Positions 1-8,744 of a stretch of 64,000 bases of DNA are shown here, piece by piece (position 1 is the first letter of the stretch; every line of letters starts with the position of its first letter). The DNA comes from Mesorhizobium_K sp040049215 (GTDB lineage Bacteria; Pseudomonadota; Alphaproteobacteria; Rhizobiales; Rhizobiaceae), in contig NZ_JBDZDN010000005.1 in the NCBI RefSeq assembly GCF_040049215.1, positions 186,001 through 250,000 of the forward strand, given 5' to 3'. The translations under genes and the position numbers were made by a program. Below the pieces are notes generated by a model. It saw only the letters and a list, made by a program, of their open reading frames with translations. It made no database searches and was not told the origin of the DNA.

Positions 1-1
1 C

Positions 2-159
2 ATTATCGCGATCGCAAGCGACGGTCGGCTGCGATGGCAGGCTGTTACCGGCTATGGTAAGCGGGCTCTGGTCGAAACCGCCATCGGGCGGTACAAGGCA
101 CTGATCGGACGACGCTTGCGGGCTCGTTCGTTCGCCGCTCAGCAGACCGAGGTTGCCAT
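2..159 (+). pseudogene. IS5-family transposase, C-terminal fragment
   Basis: The second plus-strand frame is open from the window edge and reads the tail of an IS5-family DDE transposase (segments ETAIGRYKALIGRRLRAR and AAQQTEVA). The same tail occurs on the minus strand near 52.75-52.9 kb, so this is a second copy of that element. Homology stops after position 159, where the sequence changes abruptly into a transketolase gene read on the other strand. The usual end of the transposase is therefore missing. Only this end lies inside the window, so the size of the original insertion cannot be told. Confidence 0.75.
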
Positions 160-384
160 GGAGAGCAGCAGGCGATCGCGGCCTTCCCATTTCGAGTCGT
201 CGGGCCGGTAGTTCATGGCGCGGAAATAGAGCACCGACAGCACGTCGGCGAGGCCGAGCGCCTGAGCGATGTAGCCCTGCCCCTGCACGGCAGCCATCCT
301 GACCGCATTGACCCGGATCCGCCGCGCGTGTTCGGCAAGAGCTGCGAGCGCGGCCTGGCTGTTCGATATGGGTTTGGATGTCAT
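160..384 (-). pseudogene. Transketolase N-terminal subunit, truncated by IS5
   Basis: The first 75 residues match the amino end of a two-subunit transketolase: HARRIRVNAVRMAA, then QGQGYIAQALGLADVLSVLYF, then RDRLLLSM, where the family continues with a GH dipeptide of the thiamine-diphosphate pocket. That continuation is replaced by IS5 sequence at 159/160, so the frame ends after five foreign residues. Complete subunits are about 270-290 residues, so no enzyme can be made. It is the last gene of the leftward SDR-SDR-dctP operon, 95 bases after dctP. Two-subunit transketolases act on apulose 4-phosphate in some D-apiose pathways, which would suit the neighbourhood, but the substrate here is inference. 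Confidence 0.7.
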
Positions 385-479
385 TTCATTGTCTCAGGCG
401 CCGCCCAGCAGGAGTAGCGGGACGCCGCGCCTTGGTTAAGCCGAAGACTGGCTAAACTTGTCAGCCTTGTCTTGGCGAG

Positions 480-1475
480 TCAGTTCGTTGCCGCCTCCAG
501 CAGTTCGGCATACAGGGCGGCATCAACGGTCGGCAAGTACTTTTCCACCACCGGCCTGGTCGCCTGGACGAGCGCATCGTGGAATTCCGGCGACACTTCG
601 GTGATTTCGAGGCCGGCCGCCTTCATTCCTTCGAGTGCTGCGGCGTCCCGTTCCTTGAGCGCCTGGCGCATCGTCTGGACTATCACGTCGGCGCCTTCCT
701 GGAAAAGCTGCTGCTGCTCGGGCGTCAGGCCTTCATAGAAGGTCTTGCCGACGAGGAAGATGTTGGTGTCGTAGATGTGGCCGTCGAGCGTAACGAATTT
801 CTGCACCTCGTGCAGCTTGCTGGCGTAAATGTTGTTGAGCGGGTTCTCCTGTCCGTCCATGACGCCCTGCTGCAACGCCGAGAACAACTCGGCGAAGGAC
901 AGCGGCGCGGGATTGGCGCCGAGCGCGCGGAAAATGTCTAGGTGCAGGGGGTTTGGCTGCATGCGGATCTTCAAGCCCTTGAAATCGTCGAGCGACTTGA
1001 TGGCATGCTTGCTGTTTGTCGTCTGGCGGAACCCGCTGTCGACGATGGCGAGCCCCTTGTAGCCATAATTGTCGAGCCGCGCGAGCAGCTTGTCACCCCA
1101 CTGGCCGTCCGTCACGCGGTTTGCCGTTTCCTGGCTGGAGAACAGGAAAGGGAAGTTCATGATGTTGAAGTTCTTGTCGATATTGCCGAGGTCGGCCGGG
1201 CTCGGGAAGATGCCGTCGACGGCGCCGATCTTGACCGAATCGAGCATCGCCTTGTTGTCGCCCAGTTGGGCGCCCGGATAGATCTCGACCTTGATCGCGC
1301 CGTTGGTCTTTTCCTCGATGAATTTCTTGAACGCTTCCGACCCGGTGTTCTGGATGTGCGTCGCTGCCGTCGCCAGACCGATGCGCATGGTCTTGGTGTC
1401 TTGCGCATGCGCAGCGCTGAAATAGAGCATCGGTCCCAGCACCAACACCATTCCTGCAATCACTAGATTCTTCAT
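480..1475 (-). CDS. dctP: TRAP transporter substrate-binding protein DctP
   Basis: Periplasmic receptor of a TRAP importer, which binds a carboxylated substrate and hands it to DctQM using an ion gradient. The 331-residue product has a signal peptide (about 1-24, ending AHA). It carries the DctP hallmarks GAQLGDNKAM (68-77) and GLKIRMQPNPLH (168-178); Arg171 is at the position that pairs with the ligand carboxylate in this family. A GGAGG ribosome site precedes the ATG. It is separated from its membrane partners: dctP ends the leftward SDR operon, while dctQ and dctM start at 3473 on the other strand of the same divergent promoter region. The substrate is unknown; a sugar acid is inferred from the gene context. 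Confidence 0.93.
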   Translation of the reverse strand: MKNLVIAGMVLVLGPMLYFSAAHAQDTKTMRIGLATAATHIQNTGSEAFKKFIEEKTNGAIKVEIYPGAQLGDNKAMLDSVKIGAVDGIFPSPADLGNIDKNFNIMNFPFLFSSQETANRVTDGQWGDKLLARLDNYGYKGLAIVDSGFRQTTNSKHAIKSLDDFKGLKIRMQPNPLHLDIFRALGANPAPLSFAELFSALQQGVMDGQENPLNNIYASKLHEVQKFVTLDGHIYDTNIFLVGKTFYEGLTPEQQQLFQEGADVIVQTMRQALKERDAAALEGMKAAGLEITEVSPEFHDALVQATRPVVEKYLPTVDAALYAELLEAATN

Positions 1476-1526
1476 GTGTACTTCCTCCCTGTAACGAGCG
1501 GCCTCTTGCCGCCTTTCCGGTTCAGT

Positions 1527-2346
1527 TCAAGTCTGTGGTGAACTCTTCTCGGCGGCGAGGCGCTCGGCCCGGTCCCAGTTGCCTTTCGGATGCTGGACGG
1601 AAAACTTGCCGCCGCTGATCTCGAGTGCGGCGCCGCTGATGTAGCCGGCCTTGGCCGACGCCAGGAATACGACCGGCGCCGCCACCTCCTCGACCGTTCC
1701 GGGGCGGTTGAGCGCGATCTGCGACATTGCCAGCGCGCCGCTCTTGGCGATGGTTTCGGCATTCATGGCGGTGGCGATGAAACCCGGCACATAAGCGTTG
1801 ACGCGGATGCTCCACGGCGCAAATTCTGCCGCCATGCTGCGCGTCATGTTGACGACCGCGGCTTTGGTCGCGCTGTAGAATCCATAAGGGATAGGCGGGA
1901 ATGACAGATGCGAAAGACGCGGCATTGAGGATGACGCCGCCGGCGTCCTGCCTGCTCATGCGTTCGAAGGCCGCTTGCGCACAGAGATAGACGCTCTTCA
2001 GGTTCATGTTGACGGTGTCGTCCCACCGATCCTCGTCAAGCACGGTGAAATCGCTGGCTTCGTGGATTGCGGCGTTGTTGACGCAGACATCGAGCCTGCC
2101 CCACAAGCGGTCGACCTCGGCGAACAGGCGTCTCGTACCCTCGACGCTGGCGATATTGGTGTAGAAAGACGCAATGCGCATGTCGGGCGTCTGCAGATTT
2201 TTCTCGGCCTGCGCGAGCCGCGCAGTGTCGACGCCATTCAGGAGCACACGCGCGCCCTCGTCGAGGAAAGCTTTCGCGATGGCATAGCCGATGCCGCGGC
2301 TGGAGCCTGTGATGACGACCCTTTTGTCCTTCAGTCCGAGATCCAT
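1527..2346 (-). pseudogene. Short-chain dehydrogenase/reductase, frameshifted
   Basis: A classical SDR oxidoreductase of about 273 residues. The N-terminal part (2346 to about 1890) carries the cofactor motif TGSSRGIGYAIA and the NNAA motif. The C-terminal part lies one frame over and carries the catalytic YSATK and the tail PGFIATAMN...ISGGKF. The break is one extra T near 1886-1888: removing it restores the expected IPAYPYGFYSATK. As read, translation runs into unrelated sequence before the catalytic Tyr-Lys, so the enzyme is dead unless this is a sequencing error. It sits 12 bases after the neighbouring SDR gene, which is also frameshifted. It would have oxidised or reduced an intermediate of the imported sugar acid (inference). 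Confidence 0.8.
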
Positions 2347-2358
2347 GTCCGCTTCCGA

Positions 2359-3152
2359 TCAGGCCCAGCCGGCGCCGCCGGCAGTCACGCCGCCGTCGAT
2401 GATGATCGCCTGACCGGTTACGTAGCTCGATGCCTTGGACGACAGATAGATCGCCATGCCGAGCAGTTCTTCCGGCTCGCCTGGACGCTGCAGGGCGATG
2501 CGCTCGGACATCCAGCGTCGCTTCTTCTCGTCGGCCCAGACAGCCGCCGAAAGCGGCGTGCGCATGAAGCCGGGGATGATGCAGTTGACTTGGATATTGC
2601 GGCTCGCCCACTCGACGGCCATCACTTTAGTGAGCTGCTTCACCGCGCCCTTGGTCGCACCGTAGACGGAAACGTGCGCGAGGCCGATCTCGGAATTGAT
2701 CGAGCCGATGTTGACGATCTTGCCGCCGCTTGCCGGCATCATCGGGACGATGGCCTGCGACAATTGATAGAGACCGCGCAGATTGACGGCCATGATGCGC
2801 TCGTAGGTGCTTTCATCGACGTCGAGGATCGGCTGGCGCTTGTTGATGGCGGCGCAGTGACGAGAATGTCGACGCGACCGAAGGACGATGCGAGTTGGTC
2901 GCGCAACGATAGGATCGACGCCTGCGAGGCGAGATCGACGAAGAAGCCTTCAGCCGAACCGCCGCTGTTCTCGATGGTTGCGATAACAGGGTTGAGCGCG
3001 TCATGCTGTATGTCGCAGAGCGCCATCGTCGCACCGGCGCGCGCGAGCCCTGTGGCGAAGGTTTGGCCGACGCCGCCGGCCGCACCCGTCACCAGCGCGA
3101 CCTTGCCCTTTAGCGAGAACATCTCGTCGAGGATTGTAGCCTGGCTTTTCAT
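2359..3152 (-). pseudogene. Second short-chain dehydrogenase/reductase, frameshifted
   Basis: First gene of the leftward operon. The start region reads MKSQATILDEMFSLKGKVALVTGAAGGVGQ, and a shorter start at Met11 is also possible. The cofactor motif TGAAGGVGQ and FGRVDILV are in one frame. From about 2857 the fold continues in the next frame with CAAINKRQPILD, then MAVNLRGLYQLS, the catalytic YGATK and a normal C-terminus (TGQAIIIDGGVTAGG). One missing base in what should read gtcaactgc explains the shift. Without it the gene would encode an ordinary SDR of about 264 residues. The 321 bases upstream hold the divergent promoter with the 28-bp repeat. Confidence 0.8.
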
Positions 3153-3472
3153 GGACAGCGGGGGGCTAGAATACGGAATGAAAAATGAGAGGACGGGGAC
3201 AATGTCCAAGCCCGCAGGGCGACCGCTGTTGATTGTTCCGATGGCAACCTGCTTTTCCTCCCCGACGGCGGCTGCTTTCATCGAAGCGCGCCTTGCGGGA
3301 AGACTGATCTTATAGGATAGTGCGCAAATAGCACAACTGTTGTCAAGCATGATGGTATGAAAGGTCTGTCGTTTTGAGGCGCTCCCCGGTAGCGCGCGAA
3401 GCGAGAAGGGGATTTCGGCTGGAGAGGATTAGCCGAGATGTGGACCGCGTACCGTCAATCGGGAGGATATTC
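3153..3472. promoter_or_regulatory. Divergent promoter region, SDR-dctP operon and dctQM
   Basis: No gene is supported in this 320-base gap. It must hold promoters in both directions. On the minus strand a TTGACA hexamer (about 3340-3345) overlaps the edge of the 28-bp repeat at 3340-3367. A GGGAGGAT ribosome site for dctQ lies at 3461-3468. I could not place a convincing -10 box, so transcription starts are undetermined. Confidence 0.5.
3340..3367. promoter_or_regulatory. Candidate GntR operator, copy 1 of a 28-bp exact repeat
   Basis: These 28 bases recur exactly at 18944-18971; the core reads CATGATGGTATGAAAGG. Both copies lie in divergent intergenic regions of the same catabolic regulon, and copy 2 directly abuts the start codon of the FCD-type GntR regulator. 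The identity ends sharply at both edges, so it is not part of a longer duplication. Binding by that GntR protein is inference. Confidence 0.55.
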
Positions 3473-4045
3473 ATGCAAGTGAACCATCCGGCCTCGTCCG
3501 TCGAGGAGATGGCGCAGGCCTTCGAGGAGGATGCAGCGCCGCCGGCGGACCTGTCGCGGTACGCCTTCGAGGACTGGCTGACGCTCGCCGTCTTCTGGAT
3601 GATGGCCGGGTCGGTGTTCCTGCAGTTCTTTACCCGCTACGCGCTGAACAACAGCCTGTCGTGGACCGAGGAGGTCGCCACCAACCTCCTGATGATCGTG
3701 GTTTTCATGGGCGCGGCGATGTGCGTGCGGACCTCGCGCCATATCCATGTCGACGTGCTCTACCACTTCCTTCCCAAGGTAGCCGGCCGCGTCCTCGCGC
3801 TTGCAGTCGATGTCCTCGTCATAGGCTTCTTCGCCTACATGTCACTTCTCATCTGGCGCTTCGTCGACATTGTCGCGGACCAGCGCATGATCTCGATAGA
3901 CGTGCCCCGCTCTTTCCTCTTCTACACGCTGTTTGCAGCCTTTTTCCTGATGCTTTTAAGGTCGATCCAGGTTTTCGTCGCCGACGTCAGGCGCGGCTAC
4001 ACGGTGCTCGAAAGTCCAGAAGCTTTCGACGGCCTCGGAGAATGA
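3473..4045 (+). CDS. dctQ: TRAP transporter small permease DctQ
   Basis: Small membrane subunit of the TRAP importer, pairing with DctM. The 190-residue product has a soluble N-terminal stretch of about 35 residues, then four hydrophobic segments in the usual DctQ layout (around AVFWMMAGSVFLQFF, NLLMIVVFMGAAMCV, LALAVDVLVIGFFAYMSL and FLFYTLFAAFFLMLL). The SWTEE motif after the first segment is typical. The ATG at 3473 is chosen because GGGAGGAT lies just upstream; a longer in-frame extension to 3374 has no ribosome site. The stop is one base before the dctM start, so the two are translationally coupled. Confidence 0.92.
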   Translation: MQVNHPASSVEEMAQAFEEDAAPPADLSRYAFEDWLTLAVFWMMAGSVFLQFFTRYALNNSLSWTEEVATNLLMIVVFMGAAMCVRTSRHIHVDVLYHFLPKVAGRVLALAVDVLVIGFFAYMSLLIWRFVDIVADQRMISIDVPRSFLFYTLFAAFFLMLLRSIQVFVADVRRGYTVLESPEAFDGLGE

Positions 4046-4046
4046 C

Positions 4047-5453
4047 ATGCTCGTTCTGATCGGTTCCTTTCTCGCCCTCATGCTCATCGGCGTGCCGGTT
4101 GCGGTGTCGATGGCGGGCTCCTCGCTGCTCTACCTTGCTGTCTACGGGCTGGCGCCCGACATCATCGTGGCGCAGCGCATGCTGAATGGCGTCGAGAGCT
4201 TCCCGCTGCTCGCAGTGCCCTTCTTCATCTTCGCCGGCAACCTGATGAATATCGCCGGCGTCACCGGCCGCATCTATACGTTCGCGCTGGCCGTCGCCGG
4301 CTGGATGAAGGGCGGGCTGGCGCAGGTCAACATCGTCGGCTCGGTGATCTTCTCAGGCATGTCGGGCACAGCGATCGCCGATGCGGCCGGCATCGGCACG
4401 ATCGAGATCAAGGCGATGAAGGACCACGGCTATCCGGTCGAGGCGACGGTCGGCGTCACCGCAGCGTCCGCGACGCTTGGGCCGATCTTCCCGCCCTCGC
4501 TGCCCTTCGTCATCTACGGCACGATGGCCAACGTCTCGATCGGCGCGCTGTTCATGGCCGGCATCCTGCCGGGCTTGGTGATGACGCTTTTGATGATGAT
4601 CACCGTCGCGGTCTTCGCTCATCTGAAGGGATGGGGTTCCGATACGCCATTCAGCCTGGCAAAACTCGGCGCCGCGGGCATCGAGATTCTGGTGGTCATA
4701 GGCTTCCCGGTACTCGTCTATTTCCTGGTGCTCGTGGGACTGTCGCTCAACCTCGCGGTGGGCATCGCGCTCGTGGCGCTGATTGCGCTCGACTGGTATT
4801 TCGACTTTTCAGCCGTGATGGCGCTGATGACGCCGGTGATCCTGATCGGCGGCATGACCATGGGCTGGTTCACGCCGACCGAGGCCGCTATCGGCGCAGT
4901 GGTGTGGTCGCTGTTCCTTGGCCTCGTGCGCTATCGCTCGATGACGTTGCGCAACCTCGTCAAGGCAAGCTTCGACACGATCGAGACGACTGCCTCGGTG
5001 CTGTTCATCGTAACGGCTGCGTCGATCTTCGCCTGGCTACTTTCGGTGAGTCAGGCCGCGCAACTGTTGTCAGATGCGATCCTAACCGTCACCGACAATC
5101 CGTGGATATTGCTGGTCCTGGTCAACCTGCTGGTGCTATTCATTGGCTGCTTCCTCGACACGACCGCGGCGATCACCATCCTAGTGCCGATCCTGCTGCC
5201 GATCGCACAGCGGCTCGGAATCGATCCCGTGCATTTTGGCGTGATCATGGTCTTGAACCTGATGATCGGCCTCCTGCACCCGCCGCTCGGCATGGTGCTG
5301 TTCGTGCTGTCGCGGGTGGCGAAGCTCTCAATCGAGCGCACGACCATGGCGATCCTTCCCTGGCTGGTGCCGCTCTTCATGGCGTTGATCGCGATCACCT
5401 TCATTCCCGAGATCACGCTCTGGCTGCCGAAGCAGTTTGGCCTGATCCAGTAG
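4047..5453 (+). CDS. dctM: TRAP transporter large permease DctM
   Basis: Large, channel-forming subunit of the TRAP importer; 468 residues, slightly longer than the usual 425-440. It is hydrophobic throughout, with about 12 membrane segments. Family motifs include PFFIFAGNLMNIAG near residue 58, the GMSGTAIADAAGIGTIEIKAM stretch in the first half (positions about 4357-4420), and GCFLDTTAAITILVPILLP near residue 370. It starts one base after the dctQ stop. Its 3' end faces the lactonase-like gene, with only ten bases between the two stop codons, so there is little room for a terminator. Confidence 0.95.
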   Translation: MLVLIGSFLALMLIGVPVAVSMAGSSLLYLAVYGLAPDIIVAQRMLNGVESFPLLAVPFFIFAGNLMNIAGVTGRIYTFALAVAGWMKGGLAQVNIVGSVIFSGMSGTAIADAAGIGTIEIKAMKDHGYPVEATVGVTAASATLGPIFPPSLPFVIYGTMANVSIGALFMAGILPGLVMTLLMMITVAVFAHLKGWGSDTPFSLAKLGAAGIEILVVIGFPVLVYFLVLVGLSLNLAVGIALVALIALDWYFDFSAVMALMTPVILIGGMTMGWFTPTEAAIGAVVWSLFLGLVRYRSMTLRNLVKASFDTIETTASVLFIVTAASIFAWLLSVSQAAQLLSDAILTVTDNPWILLVLVNLLVLFIGCFLDTTAAITILVPILLPIAQRLGIDPVHFGVIMVLNLMIGLLHPPLGMVLFVLSRVAKLSIERTTMAILPWLVPLFMALIAITFIPEITLWLPKQFGLIQ

Positions 5454-5463
5454 CGGCCGAGTT

Positions 5464-7308
5464 TCAGGCGGAGAGCAGGGCAGTCCTGTAAGGCGGCAGG
5501 TCGAGCCGACCGGTCTTTTCGGTTGCTGACCATGCCGCGTGGGACTGGAGCAGCCGGGCCTTGCCTAGTCCGATCGGGAGGGAGGAGATCGCCTCGCTGG
5601 TCAGGTTGGCGACGAGCGCACGAAGGCTTTGATCGGAACCGTAGGCGACGCCGTAGATTCCGGGTATGCCAATGGCAAGTGCATGACCTTGCGAACCGGC
5701 GGCGGAGGTAAGCTCTGCGACGATGGCTTTGATGGGACGAGGCGAGCCGTCCCCGTTCATGATGCCGAACGGTCCGACAGGCGAGCCGAGGATGACCGCC
5801 TCGACGCCCGACGCCGATGCATGTGCGGCAGCCGCGACCGCATAAGCGGCGGCGAAGAGCGCGGACTGGCGCGGGTCAATGGTGGCGGACGGCACGCGGC
5901 CGTTCGACGGATTGGGTTGGGTGGCGGAACCATACGGATTGTGCCTGACGCCGATCGTGCACGGCCCCAGCCAGACGGGTTTTCCGGGACAGAGCGCGCG
6001 AGCGCTCTCGACCAGCGTCGGATAGACCGAGAGCGTCTCGGCGACCGAAGTGTCGTCCGCCGCATGGACAATTGCGGCGACGCTGAAGAAGACGAAATCG
6101 CCAGCTTTGCCGGGCGGATTGCGGTTGAACTCAGTGAAATACGACGGCGTGCCCGCGCCGATCTTTCCCGCAAAGCCCGCATGTTTGAGCGCTGCGACCA
6201 GTTCGTCGATCGGCGCTTCGCCGTCGGGAAGCGTATTGCTCGGCCGCGTCTTGAACTCGCAGCGCGGCGAGACAAGCAGGGCTGTGGGTTTCAGGCCGGC
6301 GGATTTCATCAGGCGTAGAGCCTCGGCGGCTTCAGCTTCCGGATTTTTGGCCGGAAGCACGAGTTCAACGGCGACGGAGGCGCGGCCTTGCTTAGCGAAG
6401 GCGGCGATGCGCGACAGTTCGGTGGCGGCGCCAGCTTTCTCCGGATCGAGCCGCGCGACCAGGATTTGCGGGGCGTCGTCAGGCGACAACGTACCGATGC
6501 CGGAGTCGTCGACGCACAACGCGATGGCGGGCATGCGTCCGACCGGCGCGCCGAGCGTGAGGCTGGAACAATCTTGATCCAAGGAACCGCGCGACGAAGG
6601 CTGGCCTTCGACGCTGACGACGATGCGCTGGCGATCGGAAGCACCCTTGGCGATGACATAGGGGCGCGGCTTGGAGAGCGGACGCACATAGGTCTTGAAC
6701 GAGGCGTCGGCCCAGTTGCGCTGGTCTTCCATCTCGAAGGCGTCGCCCTCCATCTCTACGGTGCAGGTGACCCCCGGCGCGGCCTCGTGAGTGATCGCTG
6801 TTATGTCGAAGGCGGGCTGGTCGGCGCTGATGCGCAGCGGGAAGAAGGTTTCTTCGCGTGTGCCGTCGCTGTGAATGAGGCTCATGCGCGCGCCAGCGGC
6901 TTCCGCCGCATGCAGGATGACGAAACCGGTACGGTTGGTGAGAAAATCGGCAAGGGCGACGCCGTCCGCCTCCATTGCAAGCCGGCCGGACGGCTCGCCG
7001 CGGATGCGCATTGTGTAGGAAAAACCCGCTCCCGGCTCGCCGCAGAGCCCGTCATAGTCGACGGCGAAGCTGGTCTCGCCTTGCGCGATGCGCAAATTGG
7101 AGAGGGCAGGCTTGAACGTGCCCCAGGATGCGTCTCGGGCGAGATAGTTGATGGCGCGCACGATTTCGACACCGCCGAAGCGTATGTCGCGCAGATTGCC
7201 GTCCTCGAGCATCGCCGACAACGGTCCCGCGACGAGGCGGTGGCGCTCGGCAGGCGGTTCCTCCGTGCCGAACAGTTCCAACGGACCGACAGTGCCGGCG
7301 CTGCTCAT
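5464..7308 (-). CDS. apnL: D-apionate lactonase-like protein
   Basis: A 614-residue protein without a signal peptide. Its N-terminal pattern (LFGTEEP, AGPLSAMLEDGNLRDIRFGG, then EIVRAINYLARDASWGT) and its length match the D-apionate lactonase (ApnL) family. That family has an N-terminal beta domain, a central TIM-barrel-like domain and a C-terminal beta domain, and opens D-apionolactone to D-apionate in apiose catabolism. The middle part (about 320-540) has barrel-like runs such as GKIGAGTPSYFTEFNRNPP and FFSVAAIVHAADD. It is the last gene of the long leftward operon, one base after the ABM-domain gene. I recognise the family from recall of its N-terminal signature; the exact substrate is not proven, and another branched or aldono-lactone is possible. 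Confidence 0.55.
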   Translation of the reverse strand: MSSAGTVGPLELFGTEEPPAERHRLVAGPLSAMLEDGNLRDIRFGGVEIVRAINYLARDASWGTFKPALSNLRIAQGETSFAVDYDGLCGEPGAGFSYTMRIRGEPSGRLAMEADGVALADFLTNRTGFVILHAAEAAGARMSLIHSDGTREETFFPLRISADQPAFDITAITHEAAPGVTCTVEMEGDAFEMEDQRNWADASFKTYVRPLSKPRPYVIAKGASDRQRIVVSVEGQPSSRGSLDQDCSSLTLGAPVGRMPAIALCVDDSGIGTLSPDDAPQILVARLDPEKAGAATELSRIAAFAKQGRASVAVELVLPAKNPEAEAAEALRLMKSAGLKPTALLVSPRCEFKTRPSNTLPDGEAPIDELVAALKHAGFAGKIGAGTPSYFTEFNRNPPGKAGDFVFFSVAAIVHAADDTSVAETLSVYPTLVESARALCPGKPVWLGPCTIGVRHNPYGSATQPNPSNGRVPSATIDPRQSALFAAAYAVAAAAHASASGVEAVILGSPVGPFGIMNGDGSPRPIKAIVAELTSAAGSQGHALAIGIPGIYGVAYGSDQSLRALVANLTSEAISSLPIGLGKARLLQSHAAWSATEKTGRLDLPPYRTALLSA

Positions 7309-7309
7309 C

Positions 7310-7660
7310 TCAGGCCTTGGCGTTCTGGTCGACGGTGAAGGCGTTTACCGTCTTCTTCCGTACCAGCGTGCGGGTCTGCTCGTCAAAGCTCTTGAAATGG
7401 GCGGAGGCGAGATGGACGTCGAAAGCGGCCTGGTCGGTATAGATCTCGTACAGGAAAACCTCGTGTGTGTGAGCCACCGGAAATAGCACGTCGAAGCGAA
7501 TGCAGCCGGGTTCGAGCGCAACCGACTGGCGTGCGTTCTCGGCGACGAGGCGGTGGAATTTTTCGGCGGCGCCGTCCTCCAGCTCGAAGGTGACGGTGAT
7601 GGCGTAGCCGTTCGCTGCCGAATTTTCGCGTTCCATTGATGGCTGCTGCAACGTCGTCAC
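7310..7660 (-). CDS. ABM-domain (putative quinol monooxygenase-like) protein
   Basis: Small protein of the antibiotic-biosynthesis-monooxygenase fold, a ferredoxin-like dimer that often acts as a cofactor-free oxygenase or isomerase in catabolic operons. Family signatures are YAITVTFELEDG, NARQSVALEPGCIRFDVLFP and HEVFLYEIYTDQAAFDVHLAS near the C-terminus. I place the start at a GTG (7658-7660) because GGAGG lies six bases upstream; an ATG at 7636 would give a more typical length of about 108 residues but has no ribosome site. The gene is one base from the lactonase-like gene and 40 bases after the Gfo/Idh gene. The substrate is unknown. Confidence 0.75.
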   Translation of the reverse strand: MTTLQQPSMERENSAANGYAITVTFELEDGAAEKFHRLVAENARQSVALEPGCIRFDVLFPVAHTHEVFLYEIYTDQAAFDVHLASAHFKSFDEQTRTLVRKKTVNAFTVDQNAKA

Positions 7661-7699
7661 CGAGCGCCTCCAGGGCAACGCATCGTCAGCTCCACCGAA

Positions 7700-8740
7700 C
7701 TAGCTCCACCGAACGGGCGCGACCGCGCGGTGTTCCGCCGCCGCCTTGTAGGCGGCGTCGACCAGCGCGTAGGTCTTCAAATTGTCCTCGCCGCGCGTCT
7801 CGGCGGGCACGCCGCGCTGCAGGCAGTCGAGGAAATGGCGGCAGGCGCCCATCGCGCCTTCCTGGCTGACATGCCAGGGATGCGAGGTCCAGGAAAGCAG
7901 CGGCGCGCCGATGTCGCTTGTCGTGGCCTTGCCGTCGCTGGTCAGCTTCATTTTGCAGCCGGCCGTCACGATGATCGAGCCGCGCGGACCCTCGATCTCC
8001 AAAAGCGTTTCGGGGAACCAGTCGTCGGCGCGGCGCGCCTCGTAGGTGGCTTCGACCACGCTGACGGCACCGCTCTCGTGGCGGAGCAGCATGGTGGCGG
8101 TATCGTCCTCGGCCTTGACCCTGGGATTGCGGCGCTGGATCTCGCAGGAGATGCGCGAGACATCGCCGAGCAGGAAGCGTGACACGTCGAGCACATGGAC
8201 GCCGACATCGGCGATGACGAGCTTCTCCTCGTCGAGGAAATAGGGCTGGGTCTTGTAGACGTCGAAGCCGGTGCGAAAGGTGATGCGCGCCCAACTCGGC
8301 TCGCCGATGGCGCCCGAGTCGATCACCTTGCGCACGGCGCGCAGCGGCGCCTGGAAGCGAAAATTCTCGTGCACGGCGAGCCAGACGCCGGCCTTTCTTG
8401 CCGCGTCGACGATGGCCGTGGCGTCCTCCCAGGTCGGCGCGAAGGGTTTCTGGACAATGGTCGAGACGCCATGCGCGATTGTGGTCTCGGCGATCGCGCG
8501 ATGCGTGTCCTGGCGCGTCACGATGTCGACCGCGTCGAGCTTTTCCGTGGCGAGCATTGCCTTCACGTCGGTGTACCAGGGCACGCCGAACGTTTCGCCG
8601 GCGGCTTTCGCCTTGGCCGGATCGACATCGCAGACCGCGGTGAGCGCGGCGCCAAACGGGGCGAGGTCGCGCCAGGCGTTGAGATGGTTCTGCGCGTAGA
8701 AGCCGCAGCCGATGACGCCAATGCGGATGGTCGTGCCCAT
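7700..8740 (-). CDS. Gfo/Idh/MocA family sugar dehydrogenase
   Basis: NAD(P)-dependent oxidoreductase of about 346 residues with an N-terminal Rossmann fold (IRIGVIGCGFYAQNH) and the family motif EKPFAP written here as QKPFAP, where Gln replaces the usual Glu. A C-terminal alpha/beta domain contains DVGVHVLDVSRFLLG, whose HVLD supplies the conserved catalytic His. The ATG at 8740 is preferred over an upstream start that would overlap the previous gene; it falls four bases after that gene's stop. D-apiose dehydrogenase (ApsD) belongs to this family and yields the lactone that ApnL opens, so oxidation of an aldose to its lactone is the natural guess here. That assignment is inference from context. 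Confidence 0.88.
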   Translation of the reverse strand: MGTTIRIGVIGCGFYAQNHLNAWRDLAPFGAALTAVCDVDPAKAKAAGETFGVPWYTDVKAMLATEKLDAVDIVTRQDTHRAIAETTIAHGVSTIVQKPFAPTWEDATAIVDAARKAGVWLAVHENFRFQAPLRAVRKVIDSGAIGEPSWARITFRTGFDVYKTQPYFLDEEKLVIADVGVHVLDVSRFLLGDVSRISCEIQRRNPRVKAEDDTATMLLRHESGAVSVVEATYEARRADDWFPETLLEIEGPRGSIIVTAGCKMKLTSDGKATTSDIGAPLLSWTSHPWHVSQEGAMGACRHFLDCLQRGVPAETRGEDNLKTYALVDAAYKAAAEHRAVAPVRWS

Positions 8741-8744
8741 AAGA

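Noticed and set aside
1975..3315. A 446-codon plus-strand open frame over the two SDR genes
   Set aside because: It is the complement of the SDR coding sequence in GC-rich DNA; the minus strand carries clear SDR motifs and the plus frame resembles nothing.
7680..7712. Tandem 13-base duplication AGCTCCACCGAAC after the Gfo/Idh gene
   Set aside because: A short local duplication around the stop codon; no regulatory or structural meaning supported.
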